From positions 29,441,484-29,505,483 of the forward strand of contig NC_092564.1 of the NCBI RefSeq assembly GCF_037975245.1: a DNA stretch of 64,000 nt. The letters are read 5' to 3'. This document shows positions 1 through 11,174 of the stretch, in pieces. Under the pieces are notes generated by a model. That model saw only the letters and a program-made list of their open reading frames with translations, was not told where the DNA came from and made no database searches. The DNA is from Apostichopus japonicus. Its lineage: Eukaryota; Echinodermata; Holothuroidea; Aspidochirotida; Stichopodidae. Every line of letters begins with the position of its first letter. Position 1 is the stretch's first letter. Position numbers and translations under genes: made by a program.

Positions 1-167
1 AGCAAATGGAGTCTTACTTCTTGCATTATACTCATAGGGTTGTGATATGATCATATTCTGCCTGAATTGGAAAGTCTTTGGAGAGGCCACGCAGTTGCAG
101 TGTCTTCTTAATTATACCCCTCTTTTGTGCCATATTATTTTTCATTAATTTCTTTCATTACCTGTAG

Positions 168-319
168 GTACAAACTGGTTGTAGTGTACTGACAGCAGGA
201 CTGGGAAGGGACATGCTGTTGAGCAATCTACGAGCTGCACTTAAACTGCCCACTACTCAGAGGCAGCGGGGGTACCCGTTCCTGGGAAAGGCAGCCATAT
301 ACCTGGAGCTCATCCTGTA
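168..319 (+). CDS. Candidate internal exon, unknown protein
   Basis: An open frame of 50 codons lies between a good acceptor (cctgtag) and a good donor (GTAAGT). It begins VQTGCSVLTAGLGRDM and ends with IYLELIL, a composition that looks like a real helical protein rather than noise. I do not recognise the family. It ends in phase 2, whereas the next candidate exon on this strand (5957-6037) starts in phase 0, so either an exon between them is missing or the two belong to different genes. The intervening stretch is mostly a LINE insertion. Seen: frame and splice sites. Inferred: coding status. Confidence 0.4.
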
Positions 320-1022
320 GTAAGTAATGTTGATATGCACATGCTATTGTGTCTGGGCTGGGTAAAATATAATTCCTTATGCTAGGTTGCCAAGGTCAGC
401 TCTGTGCATCGTTGTCTTTGTAGAGAATTTCAGAGTGTTTGGTAGACCAAACCAACTGTGAATAGGAAATAACGGCTTTCAAACAGCATGTGCTTGTATT
501 TGATTAGATGTGTGTGTGCTTGAAGCTATGGGGTTGGAATGGGATTTATTGTGATTGGTGATTACCTAGTATGTGAACATAGAGCATTCGATATTATTTA
601 TAATTCCTTTTGAAACAGGAGTACTGGAGCATGAAGTTGATGGACAAATTAAGGAATGAGAGGAACACATGCAAGCAGAAAAGAGGAGAAGAAACATTGG
701 GGGCACCTGTTCCACTGAAATTAACCAAGTAGATGACCCAGCTAGCAAACATAGGCATAAAATGTAAGTTCAGGTATAACTTTTGAGAATGAAGCTCATC
801 TTGAGGAGAATAGACATTAAATAGTTAACATACTAGGCTAAAATTGCATTATGCAGTCCTATTCACAAATTTGATTTGATTTATTTGTTTTATCACGTGA
901 ATATATACAATGTGATAGGAAGTCCTCTAAAAAATCTTCAGATGGCTTAACAAAGTAGAGGACTCCCTGTTAAGAAAAGGAAAAAGTGAACTAAATATAT
1001 AAGAAAAAATGAACATGTTCAA

Positions 1023-4000
1023 TTAATAAGACGCAATAATTTTTTGAATAAAGTTTCTTCTGAATGATTTTGCAGAAGGTTTATTTGTAATATTGCCTGA
1101 TAGAGAATTCCAAGTTTTGATTGTACGTGCCCTCAGTGATAACATCCCCATTGTAGAATTATACCTGTTATAATGTGCATTGCCTGAAGATCTGGTATTT
1201 TAATGATGAATATCACTGTTACATATTAAGTAGTCATTAAAAGCATTTGGTAACAGTCCATTCCAGGCCTTATAAGCAAATGTAGCAAGGTTAACTCTAA
1301 TAATGTCATCAGCTTTTAACAACTTAGAACGCTTAAAAAGAGGATTTGTGTGGTCCCTCTGGTTTGGCATGTGTTATATGGCGGACTGCTTTCTTCTGTG
1401 TAATACAAATGGGATTCAGATTGGTATATCTAGTACCAGACCATATGTTACAACAATACGTAATATGTGGCTGGACTAATGTCTGATAGAGAATCTTTAA
1501 TATGTGTGTGGCAGATAATGCTTAAGCTTAGCTAAAACACTGGTGTTTTTTGCAACTTTTTTACAGACAGTTGTAATGTGGTCACACCATTTAAGTTCAT
1601 GATCTATATATACGCCTAAAAATCTAGTACTATTGACTTGTTGTAGTCTTTTACCACCCATAGTAATATCAGCATTCCATGTAAAATTTTTATAAGTATT
1701 AAAAACTATATAGTTTGTTTTATCAATATTCAATGATAATTTGTTGCCAGCGAACCAGTCGCTGAACTTGTCTAATTCAGTTGATACTTAAATATGAAAT
1801 AAAGTTCTCGATTGTGATACGAAGAAAATATTTGTGTCGTCAGCAAACAAAACAACTTTAACTTTATCAGAAACATTGGTAATGTCATTAACATATAGGA
1901 TAAAAAGCAATGGACCAAATATAGAGCCTTGTGGCACACCACATTGAATTCTCTCCGGTTGGGAATGAGCATTTTTGTAGGATGTATATTGGTAGCGGTT
2001 TGCTAAGTAACTGTCGATCCATTTTAGGGGGGTTCCTCTTATGCCGTAACAGCGTAATTTATTAAGCAGAATTGTGTGGTCTATTGTGTCAAAGGCCTTT
2101 GAGAGGTCCAGGAAAACCCTGACACAGGTACTATTCTTGTCAAGATTACTATACAAATTGTCAATGGCATCAGCTAGTGCTAGATCAGTGGAGTGTTCAG
2201 GACGGAATCCATACTGTTTCTGGCATAAAATGTTATATTTTGAAATAAAGTTAAAAATACGATTATACAGAAGCCTTTCAACTATTTTGGAAAAACATGA
2301 TAATAGTGATATAGGTTGATAATTTTCAAAGTTTTCTGAATCCCCTTTCTTAAAGACAAGGATGACCTTGGCAATTTTTAGCATATCAGGGAAAATACCG
2401 GTACTGAACGACAAATTGCAAATATGGGTTAATGGTTTGGTAATAAATAAGATAACTTGTCTTACAATGCCAGGCTTAAAATCATCGTATCCAGCTGCTT
2501 TATCAGGTTTCATGCAAGAGGTTGCTGTTTTTAACAACTCCTCCTCACTGACAGGATGAGAAAACATGGAATGAGTGTTAACATCAATGTTAACAGATTC
2601 CTGTGATTTACGTTTGTGGTTGATTTTACTTGCCAGTGATGGCCCCAGATTGACGAAAAAGTCATTAAATTTTATTAGCAATATCATGGTCGGTGTTAAT
2701 CTCTTTGTCACCATCCTTGAAAGAAGAGGGATACGATGATTGTTTACGACCTTTATGGAGTAGTTGGTTAATGGTATCCCATGTGCCTTTTGGGTTACTC
2801 CTCGCATTATAAAATTTATTGTTGAAATATAATTTTCTAGAAAATTTGATAACATGATTGAGCTTATTACGATATTGAGAATAAATAGTTTTATTTACAC
2901 CAGACGGGTTCTTAATATGTCTTTTAAATAGCTTATCGTTTCTTTTGATAGAAACTAGAATACCTGCAGTAATCCACGGGTGTCTCTTTCGACGTTTCTT
3001 AGATTTGGTGACACATTGCTCAGGAAAGCATTGATTATATATGGCATTGAAATTGTTATAAAACATAGAATAGGCAATGTGTGCATCAGTTTGGGATGAA
3101 ACATTTTCCCAAGAAGCATCTCGGATTGTTGAGAAGAAATTCTGTACATTTGTCTTGCAGTAGTTCCTTACATACATAGGGCCCCTTTGTCTACTTTTGT
3201 GTATGGCAGTTTGGAGAAATATTGGATAATGGTCACTGAGATCGCTTACAAAGATACCAGTTATTAGTTTGCAGTCATCATTGGTTATAACATTATCTAA
3301 AACAGTTGCAGAAGTGCAACCCACACAGGTAGGTTTGGTAATAGTAGGAAAAAATCCACTGGCATATAGTAAGTTTAAAAAGTCAGCAGATTTAATATTG
3401 TCAGCAAGATCAATATTATAATCACCCATAATGTACGCACTATGTCGTTCATTGGAGAGTTGGGTAAAAATTTTGTTTACGTGTGTCAGAAAAATATGCA
3501 GTGAACATTTTGGAGGCCTATAAATTATGCCTATGGTATAATTTTTCATTGCTGATGTTATGTCAACCTCTATGAACATTGACAGAATCATTGAAAATGC
3601 TTATATCGTTTCTGAGTTTGAAATTTAGATCTTTGTTGAAAAATGAACAAACACCACCACCTCTCCTTTCGGGACGATGCCTTTCAACAAGCGTATAGTT
3701 ATTGATATGGATTAAGGGGGATATATCTGCAGTAAGCCAGGTTTCGGTAAATCCAATGACAGAGAAATCCTTCAATAGAGACGTAAATGTAGTTATGTCG
3801 TCTAAGTTTTTGTTAAGGCTTCGACTATTATGGTGGAATAAAGACAATATGTGTTCGCGAGACATCTTGTTGTATGAATCAATATCGTAGTAATTGCATG
3901 CGATAGCTTCCTCCCCTGTTTCAAGGTATTTTGCAGCTTGCATCGCTATAAATAAATAAATGTACCGTATAACATGAACGCCATCATCTTTGCATAGGTT

Positions 4001-4027
4001 CGGCCGAAGAATCCTTTGTTCTGACAT
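1023..4027 (-). pseudogene. LINE ORF2: endonuclease-reverse transcriptase, frameshifted
   Basis: This ORF encodes the enzyme that nicks target DNA and primes reverse transcription. From 4027 downward the parts are an APE-type endonuclease (motifs FTETWL, IYRPP, GDYNIDL, SDHYPIF), a reverse transcriptase (PISLLSCFSKIVERLLYNR, FLDLSKAFDTIDH, CGVPQGSIFGPLLF, FADDT with both catalytic aspartates), a thumb region (RFLGVYIDHELKW) and a C-terminal tail (RTIKTWNSLSGNI) ending at a stop at 1023-1025. The frame changes near 3590, 2690 and 1790, so no intact protein is made. The residues needed for catalysis are still visible in separate frames. Clade assignment within the CR1/L2/Jockey group would need a tree. 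Confidence 0.88.
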
Positions 4028-4429
4028 TTCTCGCTCTGCTGAGATTAGGAATAAATGATTTCTTCTTTAGTCTGATAGTTTGAAAGCCGTCTTTGTCTAG
4101 GGATATTTGCCTTTTGTGGGGTTGGATGTTTCCCCTTTGTGTGCTTGCCCCCTCCATCCGCTGAGATCCAGTCTCCGGTTGTGTTCTCCGTTGTTCTACT
4201 ACTTTTTGTGTTGGCAGTGTCGTCTTTTGTTCAGTTCGCTGTTGTTGGTGGGTTTTCTTTAACTCCTGGTTAGGATTACTCGGGTGTTTGGATTCGCGTT
4301 ATTGTTCTTCTTTGCTGTTGAATCCGTGTTTTGTTCGGATTTCTGTGCCCTGACCTTGTTAGCTTCTTGAATAGCGTGATCGTCCTGTTCAACCGACCCA
4401 GTGACTTATCCCTCAGACTGATATTGTGT

Positions 4430-5225
4430 TTCGTTTTCATGTGTATCTAGGGTCGAGCCAGTGTCTGTGTTGTCATGGCGATACTCTTCAAACGTTCTTG
4501 GCATTTAAAGCATCTGACCTTTGGGCAATTAGCTTCCCGGTGCCCTTGGACATCGCAAACTTAACATTTGCAGTTAGGACAGTTTCTCCTGATGTGATCG
4601 CTTTCCAAACACAAATTGCATACTTTAGTTTGACCATTGTGCGTTAAGTTCATATTAATCCCGTTAATTCTAATTGCGTAAGGCAAGCTCTTGTGTTCTT
4701 CAGGTAGTTTTAACTGTACATATCGTATTCCGTTCCCGATATTTGGGAATCTGGGGAAGGTCTTTCCTTTCCATTCGCCTCTTATTTTACACCCATACTC
4801 ACAAAGTTTTCCTGTTAGATCTTCGTCCTGTATGAATGAAGGTACTCCGAAAACACTAACAGTTAGGAACGTTCTGTTGACACCAGTAGAAACTGATTCC
4901 CATTCACGAGGAGTCCACTGTCCAAAATAAGATCAGCTTGTTCCTTTGCTTTTAATGTGATAATCCAGCATCCTAAAGATTTCACACAACTTGCAATTCC
5001 ATCTCTACCAACATCATTCATGATAGCATACAAAATCTCAGTATCTTTATATGAACTGTCGGCAACTCTGATGCTACACTCCTTTAATTTCTCCACTGTC
5101 GCAGAATCCATACTAACAATCTTGTAGGCTAACGAACGTCGCAGGACGTCGTTGCCGAGATCTCCAGCAGAAAAAGTATTCCAAAATTGGAACAAAATAA
5201 AATTTTCTGCTAAATGTTGTCTCAA
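4430..5225 (-). pseudogene. LINE ORF1: nucleic-acid-binding protein with CCHC knuckles, broken
   Basis: On the minus strand an ORF1-like protein precedes ORF2. An N-terminal segment is open at 4863-5225. A frame change near 4865 leads into a segment containing SVFGVPSF and then consecutive zinc knuckles: one CX2CX4HX4C at about 4605-4650, a second just after an in-frame stop, and the start of a third (CFKCQ). This is the usual gag-like ORF1 layout, whose product binds the element RNA. The stop between knuckles and the frameshift make it non-functional as it stands. The region 4030-4430 between the two ORFs has no clear coding sequence. Confidence 0.7.
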
Positions 5226-5454
5226 TTAGTGTCTCAAATAATACAATTTGCAAGATGTAGTGAAAACCACACTCTATTTAACCTCGGAGATCATTAGAGA
5301 GTAGAATATATAAGAGCTCCTCAAGGAACAGTGTCAACAGGTTGACGGTTGGTTATCCAATAACGGTTGGTTATCCAATTTTTTGACTTCATGAAGTCAG
5401 ACCAACTTAAAATTGATCTCAAGGATTGGGCTTTTTGATAGGTCTATTTATATG

Positions 5455-5735
5455 TAGAGATATGCACTAGTTAATTGCAATTTCAGCCCTCCAAACTAGT
5501 GTAGGGATATGCACTAGTTAATTGCAATTTCAGCACTCCAAACTAGTATAGGGATATGCAATAGTTTATTTGCAATTTCAGCGCTCCAAACTAGTGTAGG
5601 GATATGCACTAGTTTATTTGCAATTTCAGCCCTCCAAACTAGTGTAGGGATATGCATTAATTTATTTGCAATGTGACCCTTCAAACTGGTGTAGGGATAT
5701 GCACTAGTTTATTTGCAATTTCAGCCTTCAAAACT
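5455..5735. repeat. Tandem repeat, about 48 bp x 6
   Basis: Six imperfect copies of a unit containing GGGATATGCACTAGTT, TTGCAATTTCAG and CTCCAAACTAG follow each other at 44-50 bp spacing. The 5261-5454 stretch before it has only a short duplicated motif (GGTTGGTTATCCAAT, twice). Confidence 0.85.
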
Positions 5736-5956
5736 CCAGGAAGTTGCGGGTAAGGAACCTGAAAAAGTTTGTGGTCAGGACCATTGACAATGTAGTTTAT
5801 ACACGAAACCTAAGATTTATGTATATATCCAAAAAAATTTGTTATTTTTAATTAACTTTCCCTGCGTCAGTTTATCATCAAAAGCTCTATGAGGTAATAA
5901 CATGTTTCATTTGTAACTTTTCTAAGATTTTGACTGATATGATGCTTTTTTTGTAG

Positions 5957-6037
5957 TTTGACGTGAAGTTAGGTGTTGCAGAAAATGTACGTTTGCAGTG
6001 TATGCTGAGGGCAGCTATGGAGACCAGGTACAATCAG
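5957..6037 (+). CDS. Candidate 27-codon internal exon, unknown protein
   Basis: The exon is bounded by a pyrimidine-rich acceptor (tttttttgtag) and a consensus donor (CAG/GTAAGT). It is exactly 81 bp, in phase 0 at both ends, and reads FDVKLGVAENVRLQCMLRAA and then METRYNQ. The other two frames contain stops early. The protein is not recognised and does not match adducin or SRP68 as I know them. It may belong with the exon at 168-319 if a linking exon exists. Confidence 0.5.
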
Positions 6038-7719
6038 GTAAGTTTGTTCCTCACTTTTTAAACATCTTAGGTCCAAGCATGTATTATATTATGTGATATG
6101 CCTGCTACTACTGTACTAGATCCAATAATTATTTCAGTATGTGACAGAAGACGTTACAAGTATTCATATTTGCTTGCATTTCATTTTTATGTTGTAGGTG
6201 ATTTCTGTTGGTATACAGCATAAGGCTAGATAGGTTGTACATATTCTGCAGTATTTGCCAGTACGCCCTCAGTTTTATCACAAGTTTTTGTAGTATAAGA
6301 TGGCCGTGTCCATGTGTATGATAAAGGTAACTGTTGTGTTCATATTGTTGTTGGCGTTGGTACATAATAGTATTCCATGGCATTGGGATTAGTTGGTCAT
6401 ATGCACACTTAGAGTTGTAATAAATAAGCTGTATTGATTCCCTTTATCTATCATCTATTGACAAAGCAAATATTTTTTTAGATAGTTATGGATTTTGGAC
6501 AAATTTAAGATTTTATATCTTATTTTTTTTTATCATATGTCGGTTATAGCCATGATTTTTAGAATAGAAGGTTAATTTTTGACATGAGAAGCATTGTGGG
6601 TTGCATGGCATAAGCATTTAAAAGAGCCTTCTACTCCTTAATATTAAAGAAGCCATTCACTCTTTAATATTTTCTGAGCATTAAAGGAGTGTTCCAACAT
6701 TTAAAAGCTAGTTTATGATTTTATCAAGCATTGTTTATTACACATTTGTTTTCCTTTTCCTCCTATTTTTTGATGTAGAGCTTGCTAGTGGGGAACAAAA
6801 TACCAGCGCTTAAAGAGAAAAACTGAGTTCTGCCTTCCCTTGCCATACTATATCTCCCCCCCCCCCCCCCTTGGATGTCGCAACCAGACTCCTCTAACCA
6901 TCCAATCCTTTACATATAAACAATGTCCAATCAATTGCCAGGTAGTGTTTATAGAGTTATAGAACAACAGTGTTTGTTTCAATTATCTAGGAGACTTCTC
7001 TGCATATGCTGGTCTTCTCTACTGCTTTCAAATGCTAGCTAATGGCTAACTTGATCAATTGTCTTTCTTGATATAGTTTTGCCTTCTTTTGTGTAATCTA
7101 AATAATTAAGTCACTCACTGTTTTATTTAAAGGCAAAAATGAACTAAGGGATTTTTTTTGGATCAACAGATAACTTCTGGAGATGAGTGGAATAACCCCA
7201 ATGTTGGATGCTTCTCGGCCAAAAGATGTTTTTCTCATCAACTTCAAAGCAGTTGCTACATATTGATAGATAGTGTTCAAAGTTAAAAGTCTGCGAAAGC
7301 AATAGTAATAATAAATCCAGACCAGGTACTTAATGCATTTAACATGTGCACACTTCGGCAGCCGCTGCTGTGAGTATCCACCTTTATAATTACTTTCATG
7401 ATTCTTAGAGCAGGTTCCTTTTTTCTTTACTTGGATTTTGATCATTTTCTTTAACATCTTTAGCTTGACTTGTCACATTTCGATTTGTTTTGATTAATAC
7501 CCAGTTGGCTTTATAAATTTGCTGACCACAAAAAAAAAAAAAACTACCTTAAAAGCAATGATGTCATAGATTATGGAGGATTTTTAAATGTTCTTTGAAT
7601 ATTCAATATGTTTGCCTAGCATTACCCTTCCTGCAAGTTGTTGACCAAAGCAAATCTTTAAAAGCAAAGATGTCATAGAATATGGAGGATTTTGAATTTT
7701 TTGCTTTGAATCTTGACAG
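6038..7719. other. Probable intron or intergenic sequence
   Basis: I see no convincing exon here. There is a C-homopolymer at about 6856-6870, an A-run near 7530, and two similar short segments (ATGATGTCATAGATTATGGA at about 7559 and its variant near 7668) that form a degenerate direct repeat. Confidence 0.5.
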
Positions 7720-7948
7720 GTCTCAACTATGAAGTGTGGCCTTTTGTCGATGAGTCAAGAAGCCTTGATTTGTGGTGAGATCTCTACACTATGACTACAC
7801 GGGGATCGTGGTCGAGGAGGAACAGGAGGATCAAATCATCAAAAACAAGATCCTATTCTTGCATAACCATGGTATCGTCTGCTGTGGTGGGTCCATAGAG
7901 GAGGCGTACTTCCTATCCCTCAACTGTGTAGCAGCATGCGAGATACAG
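7720..7948 (+). CDS. ADD1-like: Adducin exon: C-terminal half of the aldolase-II-like head, with a 1-nt frameshift
   Basis: Adducin caps actin filaments and joins spectrin to actin under the plasma membrane. This exon matches the class-II-aldolase-like head: VSTMKCGLL at the start, then HYDYTGIVVEEE, LFLHNHGIVCCGG, SIEEAYF and AACEIQ, all collinear with animal adducins. It lies between acceptor gacag and donor CAG/GTAAAG, in phase 0 at both ends. Its length is 229 bp, one more than a multiple of three. The extra base falls near 7788, between GEIS and HYDYTG, and puts a TGA in frame. This may be a sequencing or assembly error or a real lesion; the downstream exons look intact. The upstream head exons are not seen in the window. 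Confidence 0.9.
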
Positions 7949-9139
7949 GTAAAGAATTAGCTGGACTTGGTCCAACGTGGTCGGATTGCTTGTAAAACTT
8001 AGCAGTGTGAGGCCAAATGTTCTCTGGTTATATTACAGTTTGTTCATTCTCCTCCATTTCAGAATATTTTCGAGACCTGTGAAATTTACAGAGTTTTCCT
8101 TTTTTAAGCTGTTTTCTAAAGAGCCGGGAATGGGGTAAGGGGGTTGAGGGATGAAAATGGACAAGATTAGTCAACTCCAAACACAAAGTAAATGGTATGG
8201 ATTGAGTTAATCTTTGTTATGACCCTCTCCTCTGAGAAAAGTTATCTGAAATTTTCAAACTGTTTCCAAACAATATAATCAATTTGGAATTTTTATTGTC
8301 TTGGGAATGATTGTATCTCCTAGCCTACACGGAACTTGATTTTGCCATTAGCGTAGTCTACTTCTGTATCAATATGTAGTCATTACACTCTTCTAACTCT
8401 CTCCACCTCTGAAGATTCTGCTTCTGTACAAACTTTTGTTTGCTTTTCTCCGAGTCAAACTAGGCTCTGAGTAACAGCAGAAAGTCACCTGCAATAGCAA
8501 AGCCTGCTCCATGAAATGAAAAGAACAGCGGTTGAAGAAGTATGTTTGACTGGAATAATTGCTAGTCTTGATGCGACTTGCCGACTCCAAATCGGATTTA
8601 TGGATTTAGATTAAGGCATAGTAGGGAGATGTTTGCTTTCTAACATGTATGGGCACTAATAATTTTGACATTCATCGATAAAATTCCCATAATATTCTTT
8701 TTGATGTCTGACCCCAAGGGCAAGGTTACCCACCTGGGAGATGTGTTTCACTATTGACCTTGGAATCCAGGGTCTTTTGGCTACTGTAAATCCTTAGAAA
8801 AGCTACCAGTTGAAACTGTGGGAAAAATCTCACTTAGAGATCTTTTATGAAAGTCATAATTGAGTTTTCTATTTGTTTGTCTTGAAGGTTCAGCAAAACA
8901 CTTTACTAGTGGGTTGGGATTACAAGTGGTGGGGGAAGTGGGGGGTGTTGATGGGCAGGAATGGGAGTACTTGGTCCTCTCTTCTCCCTGCAGCATCAAG
9001 AGCTGGTTGTCTGGGTTTTGTCAACCTACAATTTTATCAATCGGTGTGTGTGTGGTTTTTTTTGTCGAGTCTGGGTAACAAATAATGGTCGTTACAAAGC
9101 GGATTATCTGCTTTCTAATAAAGCCACCCTTACCTTACA
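7949..9139. other. Adducin intron, no feature identified
   Basis: There is no supported gene. Several 60-75 codon open frames on both strands around 8393-9155 overlap one another and have no splice or homology support. Confidence 0.5.
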
Positions 9140-9560
9140 CAAATATATTCGATAAGTATTCAAAAAGTATTCAAAGATTTCCTCAGTATTCAGAAAATTT
9201 ACCATATAACACACAGTACAAAATAAGTATTCCAATACTAATATGAATAACTATAAGCCTTCCTCAGAGCCAAAATATGTAAATGAGTGAAGTATTCGAA
9301 TACCTGTTAGGTATTCAAATAGGTATTCAAATAGGTATTCGAATAGGTATTTGAGTAGATTTGGAATAGCTATTTGAATACTTAGCTCATTTACATATAA
9401 GTATTCGCTCGTTTAAATAATTTGGCTCTGACGAATACTTATAGTTACTCGAATACTTATTCGCTAGTATTCGAATACTTGTATGCTAATTAGTTATTTT
9501 ATGAAGGCTTAACAGGTTTCTGAATACTTACTCAAATACTTATTGAATACTTGTATGCTA
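9140..9560. repeat. Palindromic array of GTATTCGAATAC-type motifs
   Basis: Many direct and inverted copies of AGTATTC / GAATACTT and GGTATTCAAATA fill the interval. Larger inverted pairs nest around a centre near 9340: AACTATAAG...CAGAGCCAAA at about 9250-9275 is mirrored by TTTGGCTCTG...CTTATAGTT at about 9420-9446, and AAATGAGT is mirrored by GCTCATTT. The whole could fold into a long hairpin. It resembles the arm structure of the two foldback elements further along, but no matching termini or target duplication were found. Confidence 0.7.
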
Positions 9561-9670
9561 ATCAGTTCCAAGTAAGGAGAGTTAGGAATTTGGCCAGCTT
9601 GTTGTCCTAGTTATTGATTAAAACTCTCCAAACAAATAATGAGAATAACCAGAATTCTGAAGTCTCCTTT

Positions 9671-9834
9671 TTATGCAACAACTATAAAATTACAAAACAA
9701 AACAAAAATAAAATACAGCTTCTTCAATTTCATGTATCTTGTAGCATTCATGCACTTGTATGCAAACCGTTTGTTCATCTCTTGTGGCTGTGGCTCTGTC
9801 CACTGGTTTCTGCCACACATACTGTGAATGTACT
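9671..9834 (-). CDS. Exon 2 of a small BEN-like gene, antisense in an adducin intron
   Basis: A very strong acceptor (ttttatgttcag) starts this exon on the minus strand. Joined to the exon at 10574-10793 the phase matches exactly (one base plus two), giving a Glu codon followed by YIHSMCGRNQWTEP, then a basic stretch (MNKRFAYKCMNATRYMKLKK) and a hydrophobic end before a stop at 9671-9673. The spliced product would be 127 residues. The hydrophobic last 15 residues may be read-through into an unspliced intron, so the true 3' end could lie in a further exon. Function is unknown. Confidence 0.5.
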
Positions 9835-10573
9835 CTGAACATAAAACAAATAGAAATAATTAATAATGATAGGGCACAAATATACATTGGCACAATAACC
9901 ACCCACCAGAAACGGAAAATATAATATATAATATTCAGTGCATAATGGACGTCGCAACGCGAGGGAGAGATGGGTGGCTTTAGACCCCACTTTTTTTTGC
10001 AAGCAAGCATGTTTACACATGTCTTACAACATGTCACAAAGTTTATATATAACCTTACTAGCCCTCCCCCCTGTAATAATTATTAAAATGATAAAAAATT
10101 TGGCCATTGCATATAACCACATATGAAAAACAGAAATGTAATCACATTAAACCCTGCATGCCCAACACTCTAATGTTTTGCATTTTTATAACGCTATTTC
10201 AATGGTAAGTAAAATCTCTGTAGTACGGTAAGAGAAACGTCAGACTTGAACGTGAAGTTTGACTAGGTAAAACTAGGAAACTAATCCAAGTACTGAATGT
10301 CCAAATAATTACCAAACATAGGTATTGCCCCATGCACCCATAAGAATAAGCTTAACTGTAGTAACCTTATAAGTTTAGGCCTAAACAAGAAATATTCTAC
10401 ACATGTAGCCTTGTCTTATTTTAATTTGATTATTAATTTTATTAACTGCAAATATGCTGTTTATCGTTGCACAAGACAGGATAAAATTAGAAGTTGATCT
10501 TGGTTATTGTGCCACTGTCAGAAAGTTTCATATGATTACACATAGAAATGAAACAGAAAAAAGGTCAACATAC
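9835..10573 (-). other. Intron of the small BEN-like gene
   Basis: This intron lies between the two phase-matched exons. It contains an AT-rich segment and no other supported feature. Open frames crossing 9938-10126 have no support. Confidence 0.45.
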
Positions 10574-10793
10574 CACTTATTTTGATGATTTTTCTAGAAT
10601 ACGGCCGCTTTCCTCTCCACTTTATCAAGCAGACTGCATTTTCAGTTGCATTTTCTTTGTCCATCACCGACTCTGTACTAACTTGTTGATCTTTCATCCA
10701 ATAAATAACACATTTTTTAGGCTTGGTCTTCTTCGATGGGTCAACAATAGTTTCCATATTCTTGGATAACTGCAGCAAGTTCTGAACATCCAT
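10574..10793 (-). CDS. Exon 1 of a small gene resembling the N-terminus of invertebrate BEN-type proteins
   Basis: The frame opens with ATG at 10793 and ends at a strong donor (G/GTATGT) after 73 codons plus one base. The translation has a short helical start (MDVQNLLQLSKNM), a lysine-rich spacer (KKTKPKKC), then VIYWMKDQQVS and CLIKWRGKRPYSRKII. A W-x-D-x-x-V-S element followed by a KW-G-x-Y-x-x-K-I element is typical of N-terminal segments in many invertebrate BEN-domain and related nuclear proteins; no BEN domain itself is seen. The gene is antisense to adducin, inside its intron. Seen: frame, donor, phase-matched partner exon. The family link is a resemblance only. Confidence 0.55.
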
Positions 10794-11174
10794 TATTGGA
10801 TATTTAGGCCTAGGCCTATCGCTGTGGGATAAAATTTATTTTCTTCCAAGTTTCAGTCTAATGTTAATAAAGTTCAGTCGGGCTGCAAGGACTGGAATAA
10901 ATTTAGTCCGACTCAAAAACTGAAACATTTATTTCTGCGAACTCAAATTCAATCTGCTAATAAAAGTTGAATAAAATTCAAGAGGAATAAATATCTGTTC
11001 AAAAGGGAGTATTAAGCACAGAATACTAAAACAGTAAGTCTATGAATATGATCGATGAGATTTTGGAAAGGCTTCAGTTTTCAATCCTCCGCGGTATATT
11101 CAAATACTGCCGTGCCTGTGCACTTCACCTTGGCCAGAAAGCGTATTATAAATACTAATGTGATGACACTAACA

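Larger units (their letters stand above)
868..5260 (-). mobile_element. Non-LTR retrotransposon (CR1/L2/Jockey-group LINE), nearly full length
   Basis: Read on the minus strand, the element runs from about 5260 (5' end, uncertain) through ORF1 with zinc knuckles and ORF2 with endonuclease and reverse transcriptase, to a 3' tail ending in an AT-rich AAATAAATCAAATC-like stretch near 868-900. ORF order and the FADD catalytic box place it among APE-endonuclease LINEs of the CR1/L2/Jockey group. Only a few frameshifts and stops break it, so insertion was fairly recent. It sits between two + strand candidate exons, probably in an intron. No target-site duplication was established. Confidence 0.9.
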
